Source of the DNA: Azospirillum lipoferum
GTDB lineage: Bacteria > Pseudomonadota > Alphaproteobacteria > Azospirillales > Azospirillaceae
Reading direction: 5' to 3'
DNA: 64,000 nt
Assembly (NCBI RefSeq): GCF_024170005.1
Contig: NZ_JALJXJ010000002.1
Coordinates: 186,001 to 250,000, forward strand
Below, one piece after another: positions 40,628-49,664 of the stretch; within the stretch, counting starts at the first letter, position 1; each line of letters opens with the position of its first letter. Below the pieces are notes generated by a model. That model saw only the letters and a program-made list of their open reading frames with translations. It had not been told where the DNA came from and did not search any database. The translations under genes were made by a program, and so were the position numbers.

Positions 40628-41818
40628 TCACCTCCCCAACTCCCGCATAGCCCCGTCCAACCCCTCCAGCGTCAGGGGGAACATCCGCCCGCCCATCAGG
40701 CGCTGGAGCAGGCGGGTGCTTTCCGTGTAGTCCCAATATTGCGGCGGGGTCGGGTTCAGCCACACCGCCTTGGCGTAGACCGACAGCAGGCGCTGCATCC
40801 ACACCTGCCCGGCCTCCTCGTTCCAGTGCTCGACGCTGCCGCCGGGATAGACGATCTCGTAGGGGCTCATGGCGGCGTCGCCCACGAAGACCAGCTTGTA
40901 GTCGGCGGGATAGGTGTGCAGCACGTCCCAGGTGGAGAGGCGCTCGGTATGGCGGCGGGCGTTGTCGCGCCAGACGCCCTCATAGACGCAGTTGTGGAAG
41001 TAGAAGTGCTCCAGGTGCTTGAACTCGCTGCGCGCGGCGGAGAACAGCTCCTCGACGAGGCGGATGTGGTCGTCCATCGAACCGCCGATGTCGAGGAACA
41101 GCAGCACCTTGATCGTGTTGTGCCGCTCCGGGACCATCTTCAGGTCGAGCCAGCCGGCGTTGTTGGCGGTGGCGCGGATGGTGCCGGGCAGGTCCAGTTC
41201 GCTGGCGGCCCCGCTTCGCGCGAACTTGCGCAGGCGGCGCAGGGCCACCTTGATGTTGCGGGTGCCGATCTCCACCCGGTCGTCGAGGTTCCTGAACTCG
41301 CGGCGGTCCCACACCTTGACGGCGCGGCGGTGGCGGCTCTCGTGCTGGCCGATGCGCACGCCCTCCGGGTTGTAGCCGTAGGCGCCGAAGGGCGAGGTGC
41401 CGGCGGTGCCGATCCATTTCGAGCCGCCCTGGTGCCGGCCCTTCTGCTCGGCCAGACGCTGGGCCAGCGTCTCCATCAGCTTGTCCCAGCCGCCGAGCGC
41501 CTGGACCTGCGCCTTCTCCTCGTCGGTCAGGAAACGTTCGGCCAGCTTGCGCAGCCACTCCTCCGGCAGGTCGGTGACGGGGACTTCGTCGGCTGCGGCG
41601 GCCTCGTCGGTCAGGCCCTTGAAGGTGGCGCCGAAGACGCGGTCGAAGCGGTCGAGGTTGCGTTCGTCCTTAACCAAGCATGCACGACTGAGATAATAGA
41701 AATCCTCGACGCGGAAGGACGCGGTGCCCTGCTTCATGGCCTCCATGAGCGTCAGGTACTCCGTCAGCGAGACGGGGACGCCGGCCTTGCGCAGATCGAA
41801 GAAGAATGACGTGAACAT
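40628..41818 (-). CDS. CoxE-like VWA domain protein
   Basis: 396 residues from the ATG at 41818 (MFTSFFFDLRKAGVPVSLTEYLTLMEAM). The N-terminal half includes VEDFYYLSRACLVKDERNLDRFDRVF, typical of the CoxE/DUF58-related VWA proteins that act with MoxR AAA+ ATPases. The C-terminal half is the VWA domain, with the metal site DIGGSMDD around residue 240 and TYPADYKLVFVGDAAMSPYEI. The MIDAS here is DxGxS instead of the canonical DxSxS. The natural ending GLDGAMRELGR shows a complete protein. No MoxR-type gene is adjacent in the window. Its 3' end borders the AT-rich gene. Confidence 0.88.
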   Translation of the reverse strand: MFTSFFFDLRKAGVPVSLTEYLTLMEAMKQGTASFRVEDFYYLSRACLVKDERNLDRFDRVFGATFKGLTDEAAAADEVPVTDLPEEWLRKLAERFLTDEEKAQVQALGGWDKLMETLAQRLAEQKGRHQGGSKWIGTAGTSPFGAYGYNPEGVRIGQHESRHRRAVKVWDRREFRNLDDRVEIGTRNIKVALRRLRKFARSGAASELDLPGTIRATANNAGWLDLKMVPERHNTIKVLLFLDIGGSMDDHIRLVEELFSAARSEFKHLEHFYFHNCVYEGVWRDNARRHTERLSTWDVLHTYPADYKLVFVGDAAMSPYEIVYPGGSVEHWNEEAGQVWMQRLLSVYAKAVWLNPTPPQYWDYTESTRLLQRLMGGRMFPLTLEGLDGAMRELGR

Positions 41819-41888
41819 GGGCGCGGTCCTTCGCTTGGGAGTCTCCCCGGGGCGGAGGATAATGCAATGCCCCAGCCGAGAGAACAGC

Positions 41889-42467
41889 ATGACCTTGCCG
41901 AACGCTTCCTTGCCGGGTGCTCCCCTCCTCGATTTCGCGCGGGCGCTGGATTTCGCCGCGCACAAGCACATCGACCAGCGCCGCAAGGGCGTGCGCGCCG
42001 AACCCTACGTCAACCACCTGTCGGAGGTCGCCCTGCTGGTGGCGGAGGCGACGGCGGGCAAGGACCCGGTGGTGGTGATCGCGGCGCTGCTGCACGACAC
42101 GCTGGAGGACACCGACGCCAGCTATGAGGAGATCGAGCAGCTGTTCGGCACCGAGGTGGTGCAGGTCGTCGCCGAGACCACCGACGACAAGCGCATGTCG
42201 AAGGCCGAGCGCAAGCAGCACCAGATCGACGCCGCGCCGCACGCCTCGACGCGGGCGAAGCTGGTGAAGCTGGCCGACAAGGTGTCGAACCTGCGCTCGA
42301 TGGCGCACAGCCCGCCCGCCGACTGGCCGCTGTCGCGCAAGGTCGAGTATTTCGAATGGGCTCATGCGGTGGTCGCCGGCCTGCGCGGCATCGACGCCCG
42401 GCTGGAGGCGCTGTTCGACCGCGCCTATCACGACGGGCTGGCGGAGCTGCGCGGGCAGGCGGTGTAA
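41889..42467 (+). CDS. HD-domain hydrolase, Mesh1/SpoT-hydrolase-like
   Basis: 192 residues containing only a RelA/SpoT-type hydrolase domain. The metal ligands follow the family: PYVNH (His43), LLHD (His69, Asp70) with TLED (Glu73, Asp74), and KLADKVSNL (Asp130), plus RRKG after AAHKH at the N-terminus. Small enzymes of this kind (Mesh1, small alarmone hydrolases) remove pyrophosphate from (p)ppGpp or act on NADPH; which one applies cannot be told. There is no synthetase or TGS domain. The gene lies divergent from the VWA gene, in the same direction as ccoG 105 nt later. Confidence 0.85.
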   Translation: MTLPNASLPGAPLLDFARALDFAAHKHIDQRRKGVRAEPYVNHLSEVALLVAEATAGKDPVVVIAALLHDTLEDTDASYEEIEQLFGTEVVQVVAETTDDKRMSKAERKQHQIDAAPHASTRAKLVKLADKVSNLRSMAHSPPADWPLSRKVEYFEWAHAVVAGLRGIDARLEALFDRAYHDGLAELRGQAV

Positions 42468-42572
42468 TCCTCCACGGATTGACATCGCGCAATGCGGCTC
42501 CATCACGGAAGTCTTATGGAGAAGGGACGACGCTGACGCCACCCGTGCCGCTGACGGCCGAGGAAAGATGCC

Positions 42573-44090
42573 ATGTCCCTTCCGCAAGAAGACACCACCC
42601 TCACCCGCCGCCCTGCCCCGGCCGCCCAACCGGCCGCTTCGTCCCATGCCGAGCCGCATGAGGAGCCGGGACGCCACTGGTTCATCAACCGGCCCAAGGT
42701 CTATGCCGCCGATGTCAGGGGCCGCTTCCGGCAGATCAAATGGGCGGCGCTGGTCGTCCTGCTGGCGATCTACTACGTCACGCCGTGGCTTCGCTGGGAA
42801 CGCGGGCCGGGGATTCCGGATCAGGCGGTGCTGATCGACATGGTCGGGCGCCGCGCCTACTTCCTGTGGATCGAGATCTGGCCGCAGGAGGTCTATTACC
42901 TGACCGGCCTCCTGATCCTCGGCGCCTTCGGCATCTTCTTCGCCACCACGCTGGCCGGGCGCATCTGGTGCGGCTATGCCTGCCCGCAGACGGTGTGGAC
43001 CGACCTGTTCATGTGGGTGGAGCGCAGGATCGAAGGCCCCCGCACCACCCGCATCCGGCTGGACAAGGCGCCGATGACCGGGGCGAAGCTGGCGCGCAAG
43101 ACGGCCAAGCATGCGGCGTGGCTGGCGATCTCGCTGCTGACCGGCGGGGCCTGGGTGTTCTACTTCAACGACGCGCCGACGCTGATGAACGAGCTGCTGC
43201 ATGGGGAGATCACCAGCGGCGTCGCGACCTTCATCGCGCTGTTCAGCTTCACGACCTACTTCTTCGCCGGCTGGGCGCGCGAGCAGATCTGCATCTATGT
43301 CTGCCCGTGGCGCAGCTTCCAGTCGGCGATGGTCGACGAGGACACCTTCCTCGTCACCTATGAGGACTGGCGCGGCGAGGGGCGCGGGCCGCTGCGCAAG
43401 TCGCAGAGCTGGGACGAGCGGCAGGCGGCGGGGCTGGGCGACTGCATCGACTGCAAGCAGTGTGTCCATGTCTGCCCGACCGGCACCGACATCCGCGAGG
43501 GCCAGCAGATCTCCTGCATCGGTTGCGGCCTGTGCGTCGATGCCTGCAACGACGTGATGCGGCAGATCGGCCGGCCGCTCGACCTCGTGCGCTTCGACAC
43601 GCAGTCGAACCAGATCGCCAAGATCGACGGCAAGCCGGAGCGGGTGAAGCTGGTCCGGCCGCGCACGGTGATCTATTCGCTGATCATGCTGGTGGTGGTC
43701 TGCGCCATGGGCATCGCGCTGCTGCTGCGGCCGACGCTGGACGTCAGCGTGCTGCGCGACCGGGCGCCGCTGTTCGTGACGCTGTCCGACGGGTCGGTGC
43801 AGAACGCCTACACCATCAAGGTGCTGAACAAGACGCACATCGCCCGCAGCTATGCCGTGACGTTCGAGGGGCTGGGGAACGCGCATCTGTCGGTGGCTGG
43901 CGATGAGGCCGCCGGCAGCGGCGGCAGCCTGACGCTGACGGCGGAGGCGGATTCGGTGGCGACCTTCCGGGTGTTCGTGAGGGTGCCGGCGGCGGCGGTG
44001 AAGTCGGGATCGACGGACGTCGCGGTGATCGCCAGGGATCGGGCGAGCGGCGAGGCCGGCCGGCACGCCAGCGTGTTCATGGCACCCTGA
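42573..44090 (+). CDS. ccoG: Cytochrome c oxidase accessory protein CcoG
   Basis: 505 residues; GAGGAAAG precedes the start. Membrane helices at about 55-75, 97-117, 170-190, 210-230 and 365-385. Conserved cysteines GRIWCGYACPQTVW and CIYVCPW lie in the membrane part, and two 4Fe-4S ferredoxin motifs (CIDCKQCVHVCPTG and CIGCGLCVDACNDV) in the cytoplasmic part. A C-terminal periplasmic Ig-like domain follows (about 390-505). CcoG reduces copper for assembly of cbb3-type oxidase. Normally the gene adjoins ccoNOQP and ccoI; none is within this window. Confidence 0.94.
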   Translation: MSLPQEDTTLTRRPAPAAQPAASSHAEPHEEPGRHWFINRPKVYAADVRGRFRQIKWAALVVLLAIYYVTPWLRWERGPGIPDQAVLIDMVGRRAYFLWIEIWPQEVYYLTGLLILGAFGIFFATTLAGRIWCGYACPQTVWTDLFMWVERRIEGPRTTRIRLDKAPMTGAKLARKTAKHAAWLAISLLTGGAWVFYFNDAPTLMNELLHGEITSGVATFIALFSFTTYFFAGWAREQICIYVCPWRSFQSAMVDEDTFLVTYEDWRGEGRGPLRKSQSWDERQAAGLGDCIDCKQCVHVCPTGTDIREGQQISCIGCGLCVDACNDVMRQIGRPLDLVRFDTQSNQIAKIDGKPERVKLVRPRTVIYSLIMLVVVCAMGIALLLRPTLDVSVLRDRAPLFVTLSDGSVQNAYTIKVLNKTHIARSYAVTFEGLGNAHLSVAGDEAAGSGGSLTLTAEADSVATFRVFVRVPAAAVKSGSTDVAVIARDRASGEAGRHASVFMAP

Positions 44091-44104
44091 TCATGGCGTC
44101 CTGA

Positions 44105-44872
44105 TCATGGCGCCGTGACGCCGTCCGCCGGCAGGAAGACCGGGACGACCGCCTCGACCTGTCCGGCGACACGGGTGCGGTGGATGGGGATGCCGTAGAG
44201 CCGGGCGAGGTTGGCCTCGGTCATGACGGCATCCGCCGCCCCGTGCAGATGCTCCTCCACTCCCATCATAAGGAGGGCTTCGTCGGCGACGCACAGCGCA
44301 TGCTGGGGCAGATGGGTGCTGAACAGGATGGCGTGCCGCCCGTCGCGGCGCAGACGCTCGATGACCGACAGCAGCAGCGCCTGATTGGCGAGGTCCAGAG
44401 CGGATGCCGGTTCGTCGAGGATCAGCAGGTCGGCACCCGTCACCAGGGCGCGCGCCAGCATCACGATCTGCCGCTCGCCGCCCGACAGGCGGCTGAAGGG
44501 ACGCTCGGCGAAGCGCAGGCCGTCGACCTGGGCCAGCGCCTCTTCCGCGGCGCGATAGTCGGCGCGGTTCGGCGCGCCGAACAGGCCGATCCGCCGCGCC
44601 CGCCCCATCACCACCACGTCGATGCAGCGGTAGGGCACCGTGTCGCCGATCGACTGCGAGACATAGCCGATGGCGGCCGGCGCGCGGCGGCGACCCTCGG
44701 CCAGCGGCAGCAGCCCGGCGAGGGCGCGGATCAGCGTGGTCTTGCCGCGGCCGTTGGGACCGAGCACGGCGAGGCAGCGGCCGGCCGACAAAGCGAGGTC
44801 GAGATGGCGGAAGATCCACCGCTCGCCGCGCCGCACCCCGGCATCCTCCAGCCTGATCTCCAGCCCGGTCAT
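44105..44872 (-). CDS. ABC transporter ATP-binding protein, iron-siderophore uptake (FecE/FhuC-like)
   Basis: 255 residues from the ATG at 44872. Walker A GPNGRGKTT, Q-loop in IGYVSQSIGD, signature LSGGERQ, Walker B LLILDEPASALD and H-loop STHLPQHAL, all consistent with a FecCD-type importer ATPase on the cytoplasmic face. The start overlaps the permease stop by 4 nt (ATGA). It is the last gene of the TonB receptor operon. Confidence 0.93.
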   Translation of the reverse strand: MTGLEIRLEDAGVRRGERWIFRHLDLALSAGRCLAVLGPNGRGKTTLIRALAGLLPLAEGRRRAPAAIGYVSQSIGDTVPYRCIDVVVMGRARRIGLFGAPNRADYRAAEEALAQVDGLRFAERPFSRLSGGERQIVMLARALVTGADLLILDEPASALDLANQALLLSVIERLRRDGRHAILFSTHLPQHALCVADEALLMMGVEEHLHGAADAVMTEANLARLYGIPIHRTRVAGQVEAVVPVFLPADGVTAP

Positions 44873-45948
44873 TCGCCCATCTCCTGCTTCTGCCGGCGCC
44901 GCAGCAGCAGCGCGAAGATCGGGGCGCCGACGATGGCGGTCAGCACGCCGAGCGGGATTTCCGCCGTGGTCGCCGTGCGGGCGATGGTGTCGATCAGCAG
45001 CAGATAGGCCCCGCCCATCAGTGCCGAGGCCGGGATCAGGATGCGGTGGTCGGACCCGACCAGCAGCCGGGCGAAATGCGGAACCACCAGCCCGACCCAG
45101 CCGATCACCCCGGAGAAGGCCACCACCGTCGCCTCGACCAGCGCCACCGCGGCGAAGATCAGCCAGCGGTCGCGCTCCACCCGGACGCCCAGCATGCGGG
45201 CATCGTCCTCGCCCAGCGACAGCAGGTTGATGCGGAAGCGCATCGCCCAGATCGCCAGCAGGCCGGCCAGGATCACCGGCACCGCCAGCAGGGTCTGGCG
45301 CCAGCCGGCGGCGGCGAAGCTGCCCATCAGCCAGAAGACGATGGCGGGCAGCGAACTGTCGGGGTCGGCGACGAACTGCGCCATCGACACCAGCGCGCTG
45401 AACAGCGCCGACACCACGACGCCGGTCAGCACCACGGTGACGACGCCGCTGCGCCCGTCGATGCGGGCGAGCAGCCCGACCAGCAGCAGGGCGGCGCAGC
45501 CGGCGAGGAAGGACAGCCCGACCAGCCCGGCCCCCGACAGGCCGAGCAGGATCGCCACCGCCCCGCCGAGCGAGGCGCCCGACGACACGCCGAGGATGTG
45601 CGGCGACACCAGCGGATTGCGGAAGACACCCTGCAAGGCGGCACCGCACAGGGCCAGCCCGGCACCACAGGCCGCCGCCATCAGCACGCGCGGCAGGCGG
45701 ACGAGCAGGACGATGCGTTCCTGGAGCGAACTCCAGTCCGCCTCCAGCCCGCCGGGCAGCAGCTGCGCCGCGACGATGCGCAGCGCCGTGACCGGCGGGA
45801 TGGAGAGGCGGCCGGCACACAGCGCCACCAGCATCATCGCCAGCAGACCGGCCGCCATCCCCGCCAGCAGCCAGGGCCGGCCGGGCATGGATGCGGCAGA
45901 GGCGGAAGCTGCGCCGGAACCGGCATCAGGGGCCGACGATGCGGTCAT
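44869..45948 (-). CDS. ABC transporter permease, FecCD family
   Basis: 359 residues with about nine to ten membrane helices. The FecCD signatures RLPRVLMAAACGAGLALCGAALQGVFRNPLVSPHILGVSSGASLGGAVAILLG and VGFVVPHFARLL-like GLVVPHFARLLVGSDHRILIPASALMG are present, followed by the cytoplasmic EIPLGVLTAIVGAPIFALLL. It is the only permease gene, so it would act as a homodimer. The first 20 residues are Ala/Ser-rich and overlap the substrate-binding protein gene by 23 nt; an ATG at 45888 would remove that overlap. Confidence 0.92.
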   Translation of the reverse strand: MTASSAPDAGSGAASASAASMPGRPWLLAGMAAGLLAMMLVALCAGRLSIPPVTALRIVAAQLLPGGLEADWSSLQERIVLLVRLPRVLMAAACGAGLALCGAALQGVFRNPLVSPHILGVSSGASLGGAVAILLGLSGAGLVGLSFLAGCAALLLVGLLARIDGRSGVVTVVLTGVVVSALFSALVSMAQFVADPDSSLPAIVFWLMGSFAAAGWRQTLLAVPVILAGLLAIWAMRFRINLLSLGEDDARMLGVRVERDRWLIFAAVALVEATVVAFSGVIGWVGLVVPHFARLLVGSDHRILIPASALMGGAYLLLIDTIARTATTAEIPLGVLTAIVGAPIFALLLRRRQKQEMGE

Positions 45949-47026
45949 AGTTCAGCGCCCCTCTGTTGACGTCGGCCAGCAGCAGCCGGTCGATCTCGGC
46001 GTCGGTCGGCTCACCGCCATAGACCAGCCCGATGCCGCGCCGCACCTCGGCCCGCAGGTCGTAACCGTTGGCGACGGGGTGGAACAGCTTGGCCAGCCAC
46101 AGCCAGAACAGCGGGTTCTCGGCGTTCGGCGGTTCCCAGCGGAAGGCGCCGACCGGCACCTTGTAGACCCGCCCCGCCTTCGCCGCGGCGGTGCCGGACA
46201 GCAGCGGGTCGTTGCGGATGTCGGCCGGCTGCAAATCGCGGTCGGCGCTGTTCAGCAGGATCACCTCAGGATCCCAGATCATGATCTGCTCGGCGGTGAC
46301 GGTGATCGAGCCGCTGCGCTCGGCGGCAAGGTTGCGGCCGCCGGCCGCGGCGATGGCGAAATCGGTCGGCGTGTTCTGCCCGGTCACCACCAGATGGCCG
46401 GCGAGCCTGGACAGGAACAGCACCGTCGGCTTCTTGCCTGCGGTTCCGTCGGGGCGGCGGATGCGCGCCAGCACCTCGTCCCGCCAGCCGATCAGGGCCT
46501 CGGCCCGTTCGGGATGCCCGGTCAGATCGGCCATCAGGCGGATGTTGCGGCGGGTGGTCTCCTCGTCGCCATAAACGACCAGCGCGGTCTTCAGCCCGGC
46601 CTCGGCCAGCGGCGAGACGATTTGCGGTCCCAGCTCGCCCCGTTGCAGAACGAGGTCGGGCTCCAGGGCGGCGATGGCCTCGACATTCGGCATGAAGGCC
46701 GACTTGCCGGCGCTGAGCAGCGAGGCGGGAAGCCGGTTCAGCCGGGGAAACAGCCGGCCGAGCAGGCCGCCCTTCGCCACCTCGCCCACCGTCTGGTGCA
46801 TGCCGACCAGCCGGTCGGCCGAGCGGTCGGCGGCGATCACCGTCGGGGCGGAGGGGGCGGGAAGCGCCACGATGCGTTCCGCCGGCTTCGGCAGGACGAT
46901 TGCGTTGCCGGCGAGGTCGGTGGTGCGGATCTCCGCCGCCCCACTCTCCGCCGCTCTGGCCGGGCCGGGCGACAGGGCCAGCAATAAAACGGCGGTGGCC
47001 AGGGAGGATGGCGGGATGAAGCGCAT
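45926..47026 (-). CDS. Periplasmic substrate-binding protein, iron-siderophore type
   Basis: 366 residues. A signal peptide (MRFIPPSSLATAVLLLALSPGPARA) precedes a cluster-A/III binding fold (IVALPAPSAPTVIAADRSADRLVGMHQTVG ... IAALEPDLVLQRGELGPQIVSPLAEAGLKTALVVYG ... ITVTAEQIMIWDPEVILL) like FecB/FhuD. No lipobox cysteine is seen. It would hand the chelate from the TonB receptor to the FecCD permease. Its ATG overlaps the receptor stop by one base (TGATG). Confidence 0.9.
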   Translation of the reverse strand: MRFIPPSSLATAVLLLALSPGPARAAESGAAEIRTTDLAGNAIVLPKPAERIVALPAPSAPTVIAADRSADRLVGMHQTVGEVAKGGLLGRLFPRLNRLPASLLSAGKSAFMPNVEAIAALEPDLVLQRGELGPQIVSPLAEAGLKTALVVYGDEETTRRNIRLMADLTGHPERAEALIGWRDEVLARIRRPDGTAGKKPTVLFLSRLAGHLVVTGQNTPTDFAIAAAGGRNLAAERSGSITVTAEQIMIWDPEVILLNSADRDLQPADIRNDPLLSGTAAAKAGRVYKVPVGAFRWEPPNAENPLFWLWLAKLFHPVANGYDLRAEVRRGIGLVYGGEPTDAEIDRLLLADVNRGALNYDRIVGP

Positions 47027-49161
47027 CAGAAGCTGACCCGGGTCTGGAACACCGCCTGCAACGGTTCGCCGATGGCGACGCCGAGGTTGTTGACCGCCGA
47101 GGTGTAGTAGGTCTTGTCGAAGATGTTCTTGACGTTGACCTGGAAGGTGACCGGCGTGCCATGGACATCGGTGTCGTAGGCGGCGAAGGCGTCGGCGACG
47201 ACGTAGGACGGCAGGTAGAAGCTGTTGGCGGCGTCGCCGGCACGCTTGCCGGCATAACGGGCGCCGCCGCCGACGCGGAGCGCGGTGCTGCCGAGCACCG
47301 GCCCGAGATCATGGGTGACGAACAGCGAGGCGGTGCTGCGGGCGACGTTGGCCAGACGGTTGCCCTGGTAGAGCGGATCCTTGGTCACCTGGGCGTCGAG
47401 CAGGCTGTAGCTGCCGATGATGCTCCAGCCCGGCGCCACCTCGCCGGCGACGTCCAGTTCGAAGCCGCGCGAGCGCACGGCGCCGGCGGTGCGGTTGACG
47501 GTCAGGCCGTTGACCACCTCCGAATAGAGCACATTGCGCTTGCGCAGGTCGAACAGGGCGGCGGTGGCGGTCAGGCCGCGGGCGAGTTCCACCTTGGCGC
47601 CGACCTCGTAGGCGTCGCCCTCCTCCGGCGGCAGGGCGCCGAGATAGCTGGAGATCGAGGAGTTCGGGCGGAAGCTCTGGCTCCAACTGGCATAGACCGA
47701 CGCGTCGGGCGTCACCTTGTAGACGACGCCGGCGCGGGGCACGAGCTTGCCGTCCTGCACGTCGGTGTTGGCGCGGAAGGGCCGCCCGCGGCCGGCATAC
47801 TGGTCGTAATATTGGTAGCGCAGGCCGCCCAGCACGATCCAGCGGTCGCCCAACTCCACCGAATCCTGGGCGTAGACCGAGGAGGTCTCCAGCCGTTCGG
47901 TCTGGTCGCTGTCGGTCGCCACCACGTTGCGGCTGACCGGGAGACGGCCGTAGACCGGCCGGTAGATGTTGAAGGCGGTGGAGGTCGGGCCGCGGATCAG
48001 GTCGGTGCGCAGCGTGTCGCTGTAATCATAGGAGGCGCCGAACAGAAGCTGGTGGCGCAGGCCGGCGAAAGTCACCTTGCCGGCGAGGTCGGCACGGACC
48101 GCATGGACATCGACATTGGAATCCTGCGTGGCGTCGGCGCGCCGGGTCAGCACCCCGGTGCGGGCGTTGTAGGCGGTGACGCGCGCCTGATCGTCCTTGT
48201 ACCAGTTGTGGCTGTAGGCGTAGTTGGCGCTGACGGTCCAGTCGGAATCGATCTTGTGGCTGATGCCGATGCGGGCGAGATGGGTGAAGCCGCTGGTGAC
48301 GTTGTAGGGCTCGTCGAAGCGTTCCCGCCGCGACACCGGCAGCGCCTTGCCGGTCGCGGTGTCGAAGATGGTGCCGCGGTCGAAGGGCACCTGATAGCGG
48401 GTGTATTCGTAACCGAGCGTGACCGTGGTGTCCTCGCCGTACCAGGCGAGGGACGGGGCGACGGTCTTCTGCCGGATGCGCCCGAAATTGCGCCAGTAGG
48501 CGGTGTCCTGGATGTCGCCGACGAAGCGGTAGGCGAGGTTGGAGCCGGCGGTCAGCGGTCCGGTGACGTCGAGCTGTCCGCCGCCGCCGCCGAAGCTGCT
48601 GCCCCAGGCCTGGGCTTCGCCGCGCTGCGTCAGTTCGGGCATCTTGCTGACGACATTCACCATCCCGCCGGGATCGAGGATGCCGTAGAGCATCGAGGCC
48701 GGGCCCTTGAGGACCTCGACGCGGTCGGCCCCAGCGGTGAAGCTGCGCGGCATCGCCGTCCGCAGGCCGTCGCGCATGGTGGAGCCGTCGCGGTTGTCGC
48801 CGAAGCCGCGCTTCATGAAGGCGTCCTGGGTGCCGCCCAGCGTGTTGCCCTGGGTGATGCCGCTGACATTGGCCAGCGCCTCGTCGAGCGTGCGGGCGGC
48901 CTGATCCTTGAGGACGGGGGCGGCCACCACGCTGACCGCCTGCGGCACGTCGAGCAGCGGCGTGTCGGTTCCGGTGGCGAGCGACGTGCGCTTGGGCTGG
49001 TAGCCGACGGTCGGGGCACCCTGACCGATCAAGGTGATCGGACCGAGTTCCAGTGCGGTTCCGCTTTTTTCGGGAGCGGTCTCTTCGGCATGGGCCGTCA
49101 CGGCGCCCGCGGACGCAATGGTCGCACAGGCGATGCACGCGATTAGTTTCCTGGACTCCAC
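47026..49161 (-). CDS. TonB-dependent siderophore receptor
   Basis: 711 residues. Signal peptide (first ~25 residues, ending VTAHA), a short TonB-box-like stretch (ELGPITLIG), the plug domain (LDVPQAVSVVAAPVLKDQAARTLDEALANVSGITQGN ... VEVLKGPASMLYGILDPGGMVNVVSKMP) and a beta-barrel ending with the terminal Phe (VFQTRVSF). The plug phrases LYG...PGG and N-V-V-S-K are typical of ferrichrome/FoxA-type siderophore receptors. It is the first gene of a receptor-binding protein-permease-ATPase operon with a Fur box about 150 nt upstream. The siderophore is not predictable from sequence alone. Confidence 0.93.
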   Translation of the reverse strand: MESRKLIACIACATIASAGAVTAHAEETAPEKSGTALELGPITLIGQGAPTVGYQPKRTSLATGTDTPLLDVPQAVSVVAAPVLKDQAARTLDEALANVSGITQGNTLGGTQDAFMKRGFGDNRDGSTMRDGLRTAMPRSFTAGADRVEVLKGPASMLYGILDPGGMVNVVSKMPELTQRGEAQAWGSSFGGGGGQLDVTGPLTAGSNLAYRFVGDIQDTAYWRNFGRIRQKTVAPSLAWYGEDTTVTLGYEYTRYQVPFDRGTIFDTATGKALPVSRRERFDEPYNVTSGFTHLARIGISHKIDSDWTVSANYAYSHNWYKDDQARVTAYNARTGVLTRRADATQDSNVDVHAVRADLAGKVTFAGLRHQLLFGASYDYSDTLRTDLIRGPTSTAFNIYRPVYGRLPVSRNVVATDSDQTERLETSSVYAQDSVELGDRWIVLGGLRYQYYDQYAGRGRPFRANTDVQDGKLVPRAGVVYKVTPDASVYASWSQSFRPNSSISSYLGALPPEEGDAYEVGAKVELARGLTATAALFDLRKRNVLYSEVVNGLTVNRTAGAVRSRGFELDVAGEVAPGWSIIGSYSLLDAQVTKDPLYQGNRLANVARSTASLFVTHDLGPVLGSTALRVGGGARYAGKRAGDAANSFYLPSYVVADAFAAYDTDVHGTPVTFQVNVKNIFDKTYYTSAVNNLGVAIGEPLQAVFQTRVSF

Positions 49162-49311
49162 GCGACGACCCTTCCCCGTCTCTGCCGAAAAACGGGAACC
49201 GCAGAGTGCAGTCTGATCGAGTGCAGTCCGATGGAGCGCAGTCTATGGACTTGGCCGCAGGGCCTTCCGTGATTCCCTTCGAATGCGAATAAACCGAAAT
49301 GGGTAGAACAT

Positions 49312-49330
49312 GCAAATGATTATTATTATC
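49312..49330. promoter_or_regulatory. Candidate Fur box upstream of the siderophore operon
   Basis: GCAAATGATTATTATTATC matches the classical 19-bp Fur consensus at about 15 positions. It lies about 150 nt before the receptor start, in an AT-rich patch of an otherwise GC-rich region. Confidence 0.65.
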
Positions 49331-49664
49331 GTCGTTTGATGCACCAACGAACCACCCGGTCCGCCCGGCAGGAGGTCCGGGACTTCGGTGATCTTCACGC
49401 CAATTCAGGCTTGCGGGAGTGGAGTGTTGTTCAGGGAATCGCCCTATGGCTGGGGATCATCCCCGAAAGCGCAGGAGCGCCAACTTGCAGGAGTCTGCCC
49501 GTTTCCCAATGGGCGGGCACCTCTTTTGGCGTCATCCCCGCGAAGGCGGGGATCCAGGCTGACTCCTTGGTTCTGCTTGGGAAACACTGGATCCCCGCCT
49601 CCGCGGGGATGACGGTCGATAAGGGATGCGCTTGGCTTCGACCCTGCAAGTCAGCGCCTGCGGC
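49331..49664. other. Intergenic region between siderophore operon and glnD end
   Basis: No supported gene. A frame at 49336-49818 is open but reads through the palindromic repeat (49530-49613) and the antisense of glnD, with no family similarity. The repeat is the only clear structure. Confidence 0.5.
49530..49613. repeat. REP-like palindromic element
   Basis: GTCATCCCCGCG..GGATCCAG at the left is the reverse complement of the right end with one mismatch in 27 bases, around a ~30-nt centre. Each arm contains its own small CCCCGC/GCGGGG hairpin. Repeats of this GTCATCCCCGCG type are known in intergenic regions of many proteobacteria. Confidence 0.75.
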
